A stretch of DNA of 64,000 nucleotides from JAKAWQ01 sp963840545 (GCA_963840545.1 CAWIZE010000001.1:1-64000); one strand, 5' to 3'; shown: positions 10,376-19,246, numbered from the stretch's first letter. Notes: generated from the sequence alone by a model not told the origin. Made by a program: numbers and translations.

Positions 10376-13300
10376 ATGCGACGCATCGCCAAATGGCTTT
10401 TTTTCATTCTCGCCAGCGCCCTCGGCGCGGTCGTCGTCCTGCTCGCGGTCCTGTTCTTCGGCACCAACACTCCCACCGGCCGCTCCGTTCTCACCTGGCT
10501 CGTCCCCCGCCTCACCAGCGGCCAGGTGCGCATCGAAGGGCTATCGGGCGCTTTCCCCCGCGCCCTCGCCGTGCGCGGCCTGACCCTCGCCGACGCCTCC
10601 GGCCCCTGGCTCACCGGCCGCGACGTCACGGTGGAATGGCGCCCGCTCGGCCTCCTCCATGGCGAAATCGAAGTGGACCGCCTCACCGCCGCCGAGATCG
10701 ATTTTTTCCACCTTCCCAAGGAGAGCGGCGGCGGCGCGTCCAAGCCGATGCCCCTCCTCGTCCGCGCCTTCGCCGTCTCCCGCCTCGACCTCCCCGCCTC
10801 CCTCGCCGGCTCGGCCGCAAGTCTGGCCGTCAGCGGCTCAATCGCCCAGGACGCCGACGGCACCGACTCGCTCTCGCTCGACGCAAGCCGCCTCGGCAAC
10901 GGCGGTGGCACGTACCACCTCACCGCCCGCCTCGGCCCGCGCAACGTCACGCTCGCCGCCCACCTCGCCGAACCGGCGCACGGCCTGCTGGCGAACCTCG
11001 CCGGCCTGCCCGATCTCGGCGCGATCCGGCTCGTGGCCTCGCTCTCCGGCCCGCGCACCGCCATCGCCGCCAACCTCGCCGTCACCGCCGGCCCGCTCTC
11101 GGCCCATGCAGGCGGAAAAATCGACCTCACCCACAAGGCGGCCGACCTCACCGTGAGCGCCACCGCGCCCGCGATGCAGCCGCGCCCCGGCATCTCCTGG
11201 CACAGCGTTTCCCTGGACGCCCACGTCACCGGCCCCTTCAAAACCCCAACCCTCGCCGGCACCCTCGACATCGAAACCCTCGCCGCCGCCGGCGCCCAAA
11301 TCGCCCGCATCACCGCCGCGATCCGCGGCAACGAGGGCGCCGCCCATCTCGAAGCCACGCTCTCCGGCATCCTTCTCCCCGCGCCCGGGCCGGCCCGCAC
11401 CCTCCTCGCCGCCGCCCCGCTCATCCTCACCGCCGACGCCCGCCTTGGCGCCCCCGGCCGCCCCGTCTCCTTCACCCTCCGCCATCCCCTGATCGCCGCG
11501 ACCGGCACCGCGCAAACGGAGGGCGAACAGAAGCTCGCCGCGACGATCATCCTCCCCGATCTCTCGCCGCTCGCCGCGCTCGGCGGCATCGCCCTTTCCG
11601 GCCAAGGCACCCTCAAGGTCACGGCCGCCGACCAGCCGACCGGCCTCGCGCTCGACCTCACCGGCGGTCTCGGCCTCACCGGCGGCATGGCGCCCATCCC
11701 AGCCCTCCTCGGCCCCACGCCGCATTTCTCCCTCGCCGCCCGCCTTGCCGGCAGCAATGTCACCCTCTCCCGCCTATCCCTCTCCGGCGCCGCCCTCTCG
11801 CTCGCCGCCGAGGGGACCGCGAGCCCGGAAAAACTCTCCCTCGCCTGGTCGTCTTCCCTGACGAACCTCTCCGCGCTGAGCGCCGGCATCGCCGGCACCC
11901 TCGACGCCAAGGGCCGGATCGACGGCCCGACCGACGCCATCGCCGTGACCGCCGACCTCGCGGGAAAACTCGGCGGGGAAAACCTCGCCCCCGCGCCCAT
12001 CCGCGCACATCTCGCCGTCCGCGGCCTGCCCGACGCCCCCGCCGCCGAGCTCACCGCGGTGGGAACAATCGCCGACGCGCCGCTCCGCCTCGCCCTCTCC
12101 GCCGCCCGCTCCGCCGGGGCATTCACGGTCGCGATCCACGCGGCGCAATGGAAGAGCGCCCACGCCGAGGGCACCCTCTCGCTCGGCGCCGGCGCCATGC
12201 CCTCCGGCAAAATCACCTTCTCCATCAGCAACCTCGCGGACTTCGCCGCCCTCCTCGGCTCGCCCCTCCGGGGCTCCCTCGCCGGCTCCCTCGCGACCAT
12301 CACCCCATCCACCCCAGCCCGCCTGACGCTCGATCTCGTCGGGGAGAATCTCGCCGCCGCCACCGTCTCGCTGGGGCGCGCAACTCTCGCCGCCAGCGTG
12401 ATCGATCCGCTCGGCGCCCGCCGCATCGAAGCCCGCCTGGCGCTCTCGAACATCGCAGCCGGCGGCGTCTCCGGCGCCTCGGCCACCCTCTCCGCCGCCG
12501 GGCCGATGAACGCGCTCACGCTCCAGCTCGCGGCCGCCGCGCCCAGCCTCCACGCCAATCTCTCGTCCACCGCCACGGTTGATCCCGCCGCCGGCCAGGC
12601 CAATCTCTCCGCCCTCGCCGCCTCCTGGCACGGCGCCGCGCTCCGCCTCCTCGCTCCGGCACGAATCGTTTATTTTCCGGTGGTTTCAGTCGAGAACCTG
12701 CGGCTCGGCATGGCAGGCGCCGAGCTCTCCGCAGCCGGCCGCATCCAGCCCAACCTCGCCCTCACCCTCACGGTCCACAACATCACCCCCGCCCTGCTCG
12801 CGCCCTTCGCCCCCGGCCTCCACGCCAAGGGCCGGCTCGACGCCGAGGCGAGCCTCTCCGGCACGCTCGCCGCCCCCGCCGGCCGCGTCACCCTGCGCGG
12901 CACCGGCCTCGGTCTCGCCTCGGGCCTCGCCGCCGGCCTGCCCGCCGCCTCGCTCGACGCCACACTCGACTTGCCTGGCGATCTTTCGGGCCAGTCCGCG
13001 CGAATCGCCTCCACCCTCTCGGCCGGCGCCACCCACCTCGCCGTCTCGGGCAATGTCCCCCTCGCCACCACCGGCCCGCTCGGCCTCACCGCGCGCGGCG
13101 CGATCGATCTCGCCATCCTCGACCCGATCCTCACCGCCGAGGGGCGCCGCGTCGAAGGCACCCTCGCCCTCGATGCCCGCGTCACCGGCACCCCCTCCCA
13201 GCCGGTCATCGCCGGCACCGCCCGCCTCGGCAACGCCATGCTCGCCGACTATGCGAACGCCATCTCGATCCGCGACATCTCGGGCGAGATCGCCGCCGCC

Positions 13301-14374
13301 GGCGACCAGCTTCGGATCACCGGCCTCGAAGGCCATGCCGGACCGGGCACGATCGCGATCTCGGGCAGCATCGGCGCCTTCGCTCCGGACATGCCCGTCG
13401 ACCTCGCCATCACCGCCCGCAACGCCGAGCTGCCGCAATCCGACCTGATGACCGCGCGCTTCGATTCCGATCTCGCGATCAAGGGCGCCCTGGACGGCCG
13501 GCTCGCGGCCGGCGGCACGGTGCGCATCCGCCGCGCCGAGATCCGCATCCCCGACCGCATGCCCCCGAGCATCGCCGTGCTCCACGTCATCCGCGCGGGA
13601 AGCAAGCCGCCACCCCCGCCCGCCCCCGGCCCCGATATCGCGCTCGACATCACGGTGAGCGCACCACGAGAAATCTTCGTCCGCGGCCGCGGCATCGACA
13701 CCGAATTCGGGGGAAAAATCCACATCGGCGGCACCGCCGCCGCCCCGCTCCCGGAAGGCACCTTCACCCTCGTCCGCGGCCGCGTCAGCATGGCCGGCAA
13801 GACCCTCACCTTCACCTCGGGCACGATCGGCTTCAACGGCGGCAGCCCGGAGAACCCGACGCTCGACCTCGTCGCCACCAACACCACCGCCGCCACCACC
13901 GCGACGATGACGATCGGCGGCACCGCCGAAAGCCCCACGGTGACGCTCTCCAGCGCGCCCGAGCTGCCGCAGGACCAGATCCTGGCGACCCTCCTCTTCG
14001 GCAGCGGCACCGCCTCGCTCAGCCCCTTCCAGATCGCCGAGCTCGCCAATTCCCTGACCACGCTCACCGGCGTCGGCCCCAGCACCGGCGATCCGCTGGG
14101 CGCGCTGCGCAACGGCCTCGGCCTCGACCAGCTCAGCGTCGGCAGCAGCGCCAGCGGCAGCCCGACCCTGCAGGCCGGCCGCTACCTCGCCCCCGGCGTC
14201 TATCTCGGCGCCAGCCAGTCGGCCTCCGGCGGCGGCAGCCAGGCGCAGGTGCAAATCAACCTGACCAAGCAGCTCCAGCTCAACGCCACCGTCGGCACCG
14301 GCCCCACCAACACGACCGGCGCCACCGCGACGAGCGGCACCAGCGTCGGCATCACCTACCAGGTCCAGTATTGA
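10376..14374 (+). CDS. tamB: TamB, translocation and assembly module inner-membrane component
   Basis: A 1332-residue AsmA-like protein. One N-terminal transmembrane helix (about residues 9-30) anchors it in the inner membrane; a very long alanine/leucine/glycine-rich beta repeat region spans the periplasm; the last 330 residues are the DUF490/TamB domain, with TFTSGTIGFNGGSPENPTLD and SAPELPQDQILATLLFGSG typical of it. Works with TamA in outer-membrane protein insertion or lipid transport. Very high GC third positions. The last 23 bases overlap the end of the convergent MFS gene. Confidence 0.92.
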   Translation: MRRIAKWLFFILASALGAVVVLLAVLFFGTNTPTGRSVLTWLVPRLTSGQVRIEGLSGAFPRALAVRGLTLADASGPWLTGRDVTVEWRPLGLLHGEIEVDRLTAAEIDFFHLPKESGGGASKPMPLLVRAFAVSRLDLPASLAGSAASLAVSGSIAQDADGTDSLSLDASRLGNGGGTYHLTARLGPRNVTLAAHLAEPAHGLLANLAGLPDLGAIRLVASLSGPRTAIAANLAVTAGPLSAHAGGKIDLTHKAADLTVSATAPAMQPRPGISWHSVSLDAHVTGPFKTPTLAGTLDIETLAAAGAQIARITAAIRGNEGAAHLEATLSGILLPAPGPARTLLAAAPLILTADARLGAPGRPVSFTLRHPLIAATGTAQTEGEQKLAATIILPDLSPLAALGGIALSGQGTLKVTAADQPTGLALDLTGGLGLTGGMAPIPALLGPTPHFSLAARLAGSNVTLSRLSLSGAALSLAAEGTASPEKLSLAWSSSLTNLSALSAGIAGTLDAKGRIDGPTDAIAVTADLAGKLGGENLAPAPIRAHLAVRGLPDAPAAELTAVGTIADAPLRLALSAARSAGAFTVAIHAAQWKSAHAEGTLSLGAGAMPSGKITFSISNLADFAALLGSPLRGSLAGSLATITPSTPARLTLDLVGENLAAATVSLGRATLAASVIDPLGARRIEARLALSNIAAGGVSGASATLSAAGPMNALTLQLAAAAPSLHANLSSTATVDPAAGQANLSALAASWHGAALRLLAPARIVYFPVVSVENLRLGMAGAELSAAGRIQPNLALTLTVHNITPALLAPFAPGLHAKGRLDAEASLSGTLAAPAGRVTLRGTGLGLASGLAAGLPAASLDATLDLPGDLSGQSARIASTLSAGATHLAVSGNVPLATTGPLGLTARGAIDLAILDPILTAEGRRVEGTLALDARVTGTPSQPVIAGTARLGNAMLADYANAISIRDISGEIAAAGDQLRITGLEGHAGPGTIAISGSIGAFAPDMPVDLAITARNAELPQSDLMTARFDSDLAIKGALDGRLAAGGTVRIRRAEIRIPDRMPPSIAVLHVIRAGSKPPPPPAPGPDIALDITVSAPREIFVRGRGIDTEFGGKIHIGGTAAAPLPEGTFTLVRGRVSMAGKTLTFTSGTIGFNGGSPENPTLDLVATNTTAATTATMTIGGTAESPTVTLSSAPELPQDQILATLLFGSGTASLSPFQIAELANSLTTLTGVGPSTGDPLGALRNGLGLDQLSVGSSASGSPTLQAGRYLAPGVYLGASQSASGGGSQAQVQINLTKQLQLNATVGTGPTNTTGATATSGTSVGITYQVQY

Positions 14375-15548
14375 AGGCCGGCTCCAGCCGGACGGTCCCC
14401 GCGATCGCGACCACGAGCAGCGTGCCGACCACGCCCGGGAACAAAGCCGCCGTCGTGAGGTGCGTCGCGTCCCACACCGCGCCCCCGAGATAGGGCAGGA
14501 CGAAGCTGACCGTATAGCCGACCGCGAGCATGCCGGCGGCCATCCGGTGCACGTCGTCCTGCCGCGCCAGCAGCGGCGGCAGGGCGAGTGCCAGGATCAG
14601 CCCGCCGGCGGCAGCGAAGCCGATCAGCGCCGAAGCGGCGATCATCACCGGGGCCGAGGGCACCAGCAGGCCGCCGAGGCTCACCAGCCCCACCAGCCCC
14701 AGCACGATGAACGGCGCCCGGCGCCCGACGATCCGCCGCCCCAGCGCCATGATCATGAACGAGGCCGGAAGCTGGCCGGTGTTGAGCGCGGTAAGGCCGG
14801 CATCGACCAGCCCGGGCCGCCCGAGCGCGTGCAGATAGCCCGGCAGGAAGGCGTTGCAGCCGAAATAGAGGGCCGAGACGCCACCCAGCACGAAGCCGAG
14901 CTGCCAGGTGCGGATATCGAGCCAGTCCGGCCACCAGCGCGCCCGCGCCCGTCCCGGCCGCGCCTTCACGTGCGGCGTCGCGAACCCGACGAGAAAAGCG
15001 CTCGCCAGCACCGGCACGCTCCAGAAGACGAAGCTCGCCGCCCAGCTCCCGCGGAGCAGCGGCAGCACGAGGGGGATCGTCAGGCTGGCGGCAAGCATCT
15101 CGCCGATCAGCAGGCCGTTGGCATAGATCGCGGTGGCGAGCGGCACCCTTCCTGCGAACCAGGAGCCGACGAGCGTCGGCAGCGCCGGCTGCATCACCGC
15201 CACGCCCGCGCCCATCACCGCCGTCATCGCGAACAGCATCGGCGCGGAAGGGCCGACGCCCCGCAACGCCGAACCACCCGCAACCAGCAAAATCCCCGCG
15301 ATCGCCGCCCGCCGCGCACCCAGCCGCGCGATCAGCAGCGATCCCGGAATGGCGGCGAGGCCGAACAACAGCACCGGCAGCCCGGTCAGCGCGGCCACGC
15401 TCTTCTCGTCGAGATGAAGCTGTCGATGGATCAGCGGCAGCACCGGCGGCACCGCCAGGATGGTCAGACGGAGGTCCATCCCGAGCAGCCACAGGATACC
15501 GAGCCGCGGCCGCGATAATCTCGCCCCCACCGCGTCGTGCCCGTCCAC
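14352..15548 (-). CDS. MFS transporter, CynX/NimT-like
   Basis: A 398-residue protein with about 12 hydrophobic segments and the MFS loop GARRAAIAG after helix 2. Order and length resemble the cyanate/2-nitroimidazole exporter group (CynX/NimT); the N-terminal VPPVLPLIHRQLHLDEKSVA is characteristic. Start is GTG at 15548, preceding MDGHDAVGARLSRPRLGILW; the ATG 23 codons in would remove part of helix 1. Convergent with tamB, overlapping by 23 bases. Substrate unknown. Confidence 0.82.
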   Translation of the reverse strand: MDGHDAVGARLSRPRLGILWLLGMDLRLTILAVPPVLPLIHRQLHLDEKSVAALTGLPVLLFGLAAIPGSLLIARLGARRAAIAGILLVAGGSALRGVGPSAPMLFAMTAVMGAGVAVMQPALPTLVGSWFAGRVPLATAIYANGLLIGEMLAASLTIPLVLPLLRGSWAASFVFWSVPVLASAFLVGFATPHVKARPGRARARWWPDWLDIRTWQLGFVLGGVSALYFGCNAFLPGYLHALGRPGLVDAGLTALNTGQLPASFMIMALGRRIVGRRAPFIVLGLVGLVSLGGLLVPSAPVMIAASALIGFAAAGGLILALALPPLLARQDDVHRMAAGMLAVGYTVSFVLPYLGGAVWDATHLTTAALFPGVVGTLLVVAIAGTVRLEPAFNTGPGR

Positions 15549-15597
15549 CGCTTCCCCCCGCTCCGCCCCGCGCTCCTACCCGACGCCAACCCCCCAC

Positions 15598-15645
15598 GCC
15601 AGGGGCCGGGCCCCTGGACCCCCCAACGCGCTGCGCGGCACAAAA
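15598..15645. repeat. Dispersed GC-rich intergenic repeat, copy A
   Basis: Contains the self-complementary core AGGGGCCGGGCCCCT followed by GGACCCCCC and GCGCTGCGCGGCACAA. A closely matching element occurs at 32006-32053. It lies in the gap between an MFS gene and a sulfotransferase. The core can fold into a strong hairpin, so it may act as a bidirectional terminator or be a miniature mobile repeat; neither is shown. Confidence 0.75.
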
Positions 15646-15686
15646 GACAAAAGAAAGCCCCCGCCCCCGGGAGGCCCCCGCCGCCC

Positions 15687-16691
15687 TCAGCCCCCCAGCG
15701 CCGCGCGGCGACAGAGCACCCGCGCCGTCCGCTCGCGCGTCCAGTGGGAAAGATCGAGTCTCGTCAGGCACGCCGTCTTCGCGATGTCGTCACGGAACAC
15801 GTCCAGCAGGACCTCACGGTCGTCCGCGTCCGCCGACACGGGCTCGCCCGGCGCGTAGAAGATCGATCGCATCCCGCGGCGAATCGGGCGCGGGATGACG
15901 CGGAGCAGGCCCGTCCGCTTTCCCGTCCTGTGCACCAGCGTGTTGAGCCCGGGAAAACGCGGCACCCGGCTCTTGTTTTCCCACCCCAGCACGATCTCGC
16001 GCGCCGGCCCGGCATCGACGCCGAGATGCCGGAACACCCTCTCCAGCACCCGCCTCGGGTTCCTCACCAGCTCGTCGAAGAGGAGAAACAGAACCTGCTC
16101 GCGCCGGAAATGCGCCAGGTAGCGCTTGACCTGGAGGGCGTAGAGGCCGGACAGGACCATGCCCCGCACGCCCGCCACACCACGCGCGATCTCGTCGAGC
16201 TCGGGCCTGACCGCCTCGCGGAACGTGCCGATCGCGCCTCCGAGCTGCCGATGCATCAGATATTCCGAATGGGCGCGGGCCACGGGATCGCGCAGCACGA
16301 CGACGATCCGCGCCTCGGGAAACCGGCCGGCGAGCTCCCGCGCCGCAACCCGCGACGGCAGATAGGACGTGGAGGCCTCCCCGACCGCCCTCTGCCCGCT
16401 CCATCGGTCGAACAGCTGGAGATAGGCGGAATAATCCGTCGTGATCGCGACCCGCGGCGGCGCCAGAATGCTCCCGGCCGGCCGGTCGATCAGCACGCCT
16501 TGCCGCCGTGCTCCCTCGACGATGCCGCGCTCGCCCGTCACGTCGAAGGCGAAGTAGTTCGGCTCCTTGACCGGGCAGCAATAGATGTCGCGGTGCTGCG
16601 ACATGGCCTCGAACAGCGATGTCGTCGCGCAGCGTGCGGCGCCGACGATGAAGAAGTTCGGATCCGCCGGCTTCCCGGCGCCGCCGCTCAT
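15687..16691 (-). CDS. PAPS-dependent sulfotransferase
   Basis: A 334-residue sulfotransferase-fold protein from ATG 16691. The 5'-phosphosulfate loop is FFIVGAARCATTSLF near residues 13-27, and the 3'-phosphate region is RIVVVLRDPVARAHSEYLMH, where the RDP and conserved Ser are the PAPS 3'-binding residues. The family moves sulfate from PAPS to carbohydrate or small-molecule hydroxyls. The frame extends 47 codons upstream to a TTG, but that segment is not sulfotransferase-like. Isolated gene; substrate unknown. Confidence 0.85.
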   Translation of the reverse strand: MSGGAGKPADPNFFIVGAARCATTSLFEAMSQHRDIYCCPVKEPNYFAFDVTGERGIVEGARRQGVLIDRPAGSILAPPRVAITTDYSAYLQLFDRWSGQRAVGEASTSYLPSRVAARELAGRFPEARIVVVLRDPVARAHSEYLMHRQLGGAIGTFREAVRPELDEIARGVAGVRGMVLSGLYALQVKRYLAHFRREQVLFLLFDELVRNPRRVLERVFRHLGVDAGPAREIVLGWENKSRVPRFPGLNTLVHRTGKRTGLLRVIPRPIRRGMRSIFYAPGEPVSADADDREVLLDVFRDDIAKTACLTRLDLSHWTRERTARVLCRRAALGG

Positions 16692-17017
16692 CGGCGAGCC
16701 GTCCGTCTCGCGAATCCGAGGCGCAACCTCGATTTCGGAACTGCACGCTTCTCCGGCGTCAGCCCGGCCCGTCTTGCCGCAGCGACCATCCTCGCACTGA
16801 ATCACGTTTCGGCGCCACGCGATAGCACGCAAGGGACAGTAAAATTACTTTAATCAGGGCGCCCTGAATTTTGATTTTGCGCTCAATTTGGCGACATCTC
16901 CGGATCGCTTCGCGAATCCGGCAACGCAATATTGCGCCAGGTAACAGCAGGTAACAAACGCGACCCGGCGGCGCGCCCCCGACCCTCGCCGGCCGCGCTA
17001 CGCCCCGCTACGTCCCG
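16692..17017. other. Intergenic region with a hairpin, no gene seen
   Basis: A 326-base gap between the sulfotransferase start and the fucU stop. The stretch 16840-16960 is noticeably AT-richer than the neighbourhood. At 16900-16921 CCGGAT and ATCCGG bracket a small CGC-TTC-GCG inner stem, forming a probable hairpin. Two direct copies of CAGGTAACA lie at about 16939-16960. No convincing open frame. Confidence 0.6.
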
Positions 17018-17446
17018 CTACGCCACGACGCCCTTCTTGACCAGGATGCAGCCATACGGCCGGAGCTCGCCGGTCAGGACGATGCCGAAGGCCTCGCGCG
17101 CGCGGGCATAGAAGGCGTGGCGCTCGAGCGGCGCCAGCGGGACGCTCCTTCCCTCGTTCCCGTCGATCGCCAGCTGGCAGGCGCGCTGGACCTCGGGGAT
17201 CTCCTCGGGCTTGCCGACCACCTCCATCCGCAGCGCCGGGTCCGGGACGAAGCTGTCGAGCGGGATCAGCGCGAGGCACGCATCGAGCGCGGCGGGCAGG
17301 TCGGCCCCGTCCAGCCGCACCAGCCGGCGCGCCAGCGCCGCGGCCGGGAAATGCGCATCGACCAGGGCGAGCTCGTCGCCATGCCCCATCGAGGCGAGCA
17401 GGTGGAGAAGATCGGGCGTGTGCAGCCGGGTCAGCTTCTTCAGCAT
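17018..17446 (-). CDS. fucU: RbsD/FucU family sugar mutarotase
   Basis: A 142-residue protein with the RbsD/FucU fold, which interconverts anomers of fucose or ribose. The signature LLHLLASMGHGDELALVDAH (about residues 11-30) holds the catalytic His and Asp, and the C-terminus YGCILVKKGV is typical. The FucU branch is favoured by the length and by ALDACLALIPLDSFV. Start ATG 17446. Not beside an obvious sugar operon, so the physiological sugar is uncertain. Its stop lies in a short run of CGCTACG-type repeats. Confidence 0.85.
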   Translation of the reverse strand: MLKKLTRLHTPDLLHLLASMGHGDELALVDAHFPAAALARRLVRLDGADLPAALDACLALIPLDSFVPDPALRMEVVGKPEEIPEVQRACQLAIDGNEGRSVPLAPLERHAFYARAREAFGIVLTGELRPYGCILVKKGVVA

Positions 17447-17756
17447 CGGGTTTTCCCCCATCCTGCCTCCCCCATCCTGCCCATCGTATGGCACCGAACG
17501 AAAGCCCGCGCATTGCGGCGGCACCCGGATCAGGGTCTGGCGGTTCCGGACCGCAACGTCGCGCACGGTCCGAGCGTGCGACACGTTCACAACTCGCAAT
17601 CCTTGTCGGGTGCGTTTGTCGGGCGCGTTTGTCGGGCGCGTTCCGGAGCGAACTGCGCTTCCCCGGCATCGCGCGCTCCTCGCCTTCCGCAACATCTGCA
17701 ACGCCCCCTGGCTGATCGAATGGCTCGGGCATTCGTCCCCAGGGCCAAGGGGTGCG
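17447..17756. other. Intergenic region, no gene seen
   Basis: A 310-base gap between the fucU start and the NsrR-like gene stop. It contains a 13-base tandem repeat and would hold the fucU promoter. Open frames in it lack start sites and similarity that I recognise. Confidence 0.5.
17602..17640. repeat. 13-base tandem repeat, three units
   Basis: Units read CTTGTCGGGTGCG, TTTGTCGGGCGCG and TTTGTCGGGCGCG. The last two are identical. It lies 150-190 bases upstream of fucU. No function is evident. Confidence 0.8.
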
Positions 17757-18167
17757 TCAGGGGCCCCTGGGCAGCGCGCAATCGGCGAGCGTCTCGCCGT
17801 TCAGGCTGGCGAGGAACGCGGCGCGAGCGCGGATCAGCGCGCCGCGCAGCCGGCAGCAAGGCGTCAGCGGGCAGGCCCCGCCATCGGCGCGGAAGCATTC
17901 GACCAGCGGCTGGCCGCTCTCCAGGTGCGCCACCACCTCGCCGAGCCGGATCGCGGCCGCCGGGCGGGCGAGCCGCACCCCACCGCCGGCGCCGCGCACC
18001 GTTCGGACATAGCCGGCGGCGGCGAGGCGTTGGAGCACCTTGACGAGGTGGTGGCGGGAAACTCCGAGCGCGCGGGCGAGATCCTCGCTGGTGCGCGCCC
18101 GCTCCGGCGCGGCGCCGAGCGACATCAGCGCGCGCAGGCCGAAATCGGTGAAGCTCATCAGGCGCAT
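17757..18167 (-). CDS. Rrf2-family regulator, NsrR-like
   Basis: A 136-residue protein with an N-terminal winged helix-turn-helix (MSFTDFGLRALMSL, then LGVSRHHLVKVLQRL) and a cysteine cluster at Cys91, Cys99, Cys104 and Cys105, the right place for an iron-sulfur cluster as in nitric-oxide sensing NsrR or IscR. NsrR is favoured because the divergent neighbour is a truncated haemoglobin and a perfect palindrome lies between them. Start taken at ATG 18167; an ATG three codons on is also possible. Spacing of the cysteines differs from E. coli NsrR, so the sensed ligand is inferred. Confidence 0.82.
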   Translation of the reverse strand: MRLMSFTDFGLRALMSLGAAPERARTSEDLARALGVSRHHLVKVLQRLAAAGYVRTVRGAGGGVRLARPAAAIRLGEVVAHLESGQPLVECFRADGGACPLTPCCRLRGALIRARAAFLASLNGETLADCALPRGP

Positions 18168-18184
18168 GGCACCCAACTATAATT

Positions 18185-18199
18185 GGTATTTCAAATACC
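18185..18199. promoter_or_regulatory. Palindromic operator between regulator and haemoglobin
   Basis: GGTATTTCAAATACC is a perfect 7+1+7 palindrome, 18 bases upstream of the regulator start and 29 bases upstream of the haemoglobin start. Rrf2/NsrR sites in proteobacteria have this AT-rich palindromic form (an ATTT-n-AAAT core), so it is probably the site of autoregulation and of control over the globin. Confidence 0.75.
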
Positions 18200-18227
18200 A
18201 CAATAGCCGGCTAGGGTGGCGCCTGCC

Positions 18228-18749
18228 ATGCCCGAGGCGAAGATCCCCGCCGACCCGGCCGCGCCGTCCGAACGCTCCGTCCGGCGCACCGCGCCCGCCC
18301 CCGCCATTGCCGGCGAGACCGGCATCGACGAGGCGCTGATTGCGCTTCAGCTGCGGCGCTTTTACCAGGCCGCCCGCCGCGATCCCCTGCTCGGCCCCGT
18401 CTTCGCACGCGTCACGGACTGGGAGTCCCATCTCGCGCGCGTCACCGATTTCTGGTCCGCGGTTGCGCTGATGAGCGGGCGGTACCACGGCAATCCGCTC
18501 GCGGCGCATCGTCCGCTGCCGATCGACGCGGCGCATTTCGCGCGCTGGCTCGCGCTCTGGCGCGAAACTGCCACCGCGACTTGTCCGCCACCCGCGGCGG
18601 CGCGGCTTGCGCTGCTTGCCGAGCGCATCGCGGCAAGCCTCTCCCGCGCCCTTGCGCCCGGGGGCCGGCCGCTCATTCCGGCATCCCCTCGTCCAGATAG
18701 CAGGGTGGCGAGGAGCATTCGATCGGCTCCTCCGGCGCGCCGAACGTGA
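18228..18749 (+). CDS. Group III truncated haemoglobin
   Basis: A 173-residue protein whose core (residues 30-130) matches group III truncated globins: ALIALQLRRFYQAARRDPLL, then WESHLARVTDFWSAV, then SGRYHGNPLAAHRPLPI with the likely proximal His94 in AHRPL. These small haem proteins bind oxygen or nitric oxide. The N-terminal 30 residues are low complexity and the C-terminal 35 are arginine/serine-rich and unlike the family, overlapping a possible antisense gene. ATG at 18228 is chosen; a GTG four codons upstream is in frame. Divergent from an NsrR-like gene. Confidence 0.85.
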   Translation: MPEAKIPADPAAPSERSVRRTAPAPAIAGETGIDEALIALQLRRFYQAARRDPLLGPVFARVTDWESHLARVTDFWSAVALMSGRYHGNPLAAHRPLPIDAAHFARWLALWRETATATCPPPAAARLALLAERIAASLSRALAPGGRPLIPASPRPDSRVARSIRSAPPARRT

Positions 18750-18750
18750 C
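18673..18750 (-). other. Short cysteine-containing frame without a standard start
   Basis: On the minus strand, a good Shine-Dalgarno GGAGGAAAA is followed by an open frame reading VTFGAPEEPIECSSPPCYLD then EGMPE and a TGA at 18673. The SSPPC element resembles short alphaproteobacterial proteins of unknown function. The first codon is GTC, so no normal start exists; it may be a decayed gene or start at a rare codon. It is antisense to the end of the globin gene. Confidence 0.3.
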
Positions 18751-18778
18751 CGGCTTTTCCTCCCGCGCGCTGTCGCGC

Positions 18779-18814
18779 CGATCCGCCGGCCGATCCGCCG
18801 GCCGATCCGCCGGC
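18779..18814. repeat. 12-base tandem repeat, three units
   Basis: CGATCCGCCGGC is repeated three times exactly between the convergent globin and dksA genes. The repeat itself contains GCCGGC and can pair with itself, so it may help termination from both sides. Confidence 0.85.
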
Positions 18815-18829
18815 CGGGCGGCGGGAGGA

Positions 18830-19246
18830 TCAGTCGTCGCGATGGACGCGCTCCATGCGCTCGTGGCGCTCCTGGGCCTCGAGCGAGAGGGTCGCGATCG
18901 GCCGCGCCTCGAGGCGGCGGATCCCGATCGGCTCGCCGCTCTCCTCGCAAATCCCGTAAACCCCGTTCTCGAGCCGCACCAGCGCCTGGTCGATCTTGGC
19001 GACCAGCTTGCGGGCGCGGTCGCGGGTGCGGAGCTCCAGCGCGCGGTCGGTCTCGACTGAGGCGCGGTCGGTGATGTCCGGCTCGCGGATGCCGCCCTCG
19101 GAGAGGCTGGCCAGCGTGCCGTCGGCGTCCTTGAGCAGGTCGGACCGCCAATTCAACAGCTTACGGCGGAAATACTCGACCTGAAGGGGATTCATGAAGT
19201 CCTCGTCCTCCGAGGGACGATAGTCGGGCGGCAGCGTCACCATCAT
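18830..19246 (-). CDS. dksA: RNA polymerase-binding regulator DksA
   Basis: A 138-residue DksA that binds the RNA polymerase secondary channel and, with ppGpp, tunes rRNA and amino-acid promoters. N-terminus MMVTLPPDYRPSEDEDFMNP and the coiled-coil tip PDITDRASVETDRALELRTR (Asp57, Asp60, Ala62) are canonical. The zinc finger is degraded: only Cys100 remains, with Ser103, Ser121 and Ala124 where cysteines would be, a form common in alphaproteobacteria. Start ATG 19246 is chosen by family alignment over an upstream in-frame start. Next to fliX, as often in this class. Confidence 0.93.
   Translation of the reverse strand: MMVTLPPDYRPSEDEDFMNPLQVEYFRRKLLNWRSDLLKDADGTLASLSEGGIREPDITDRASVETDRALELRTRDRARKLVAKIDQALVRLENGVYGICEESGEPIGIRRLEARPIATLSLEAQERHERMERVHRDD

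Noticed and set aside
10168..12582. A long alternative-frame plus-strand reading across tamA and tamB.
   Set aside because: Arginine/proline/histidine-rich shadow of tamB with no domain signal.
16980..17025. Short CGCTACG-type repeats at the fucU stop as a CRISPR-like array.
   Set aside because: Units are about 10 bases without spacers; no CRISPR array or cas gene is visible anywhere in the window.
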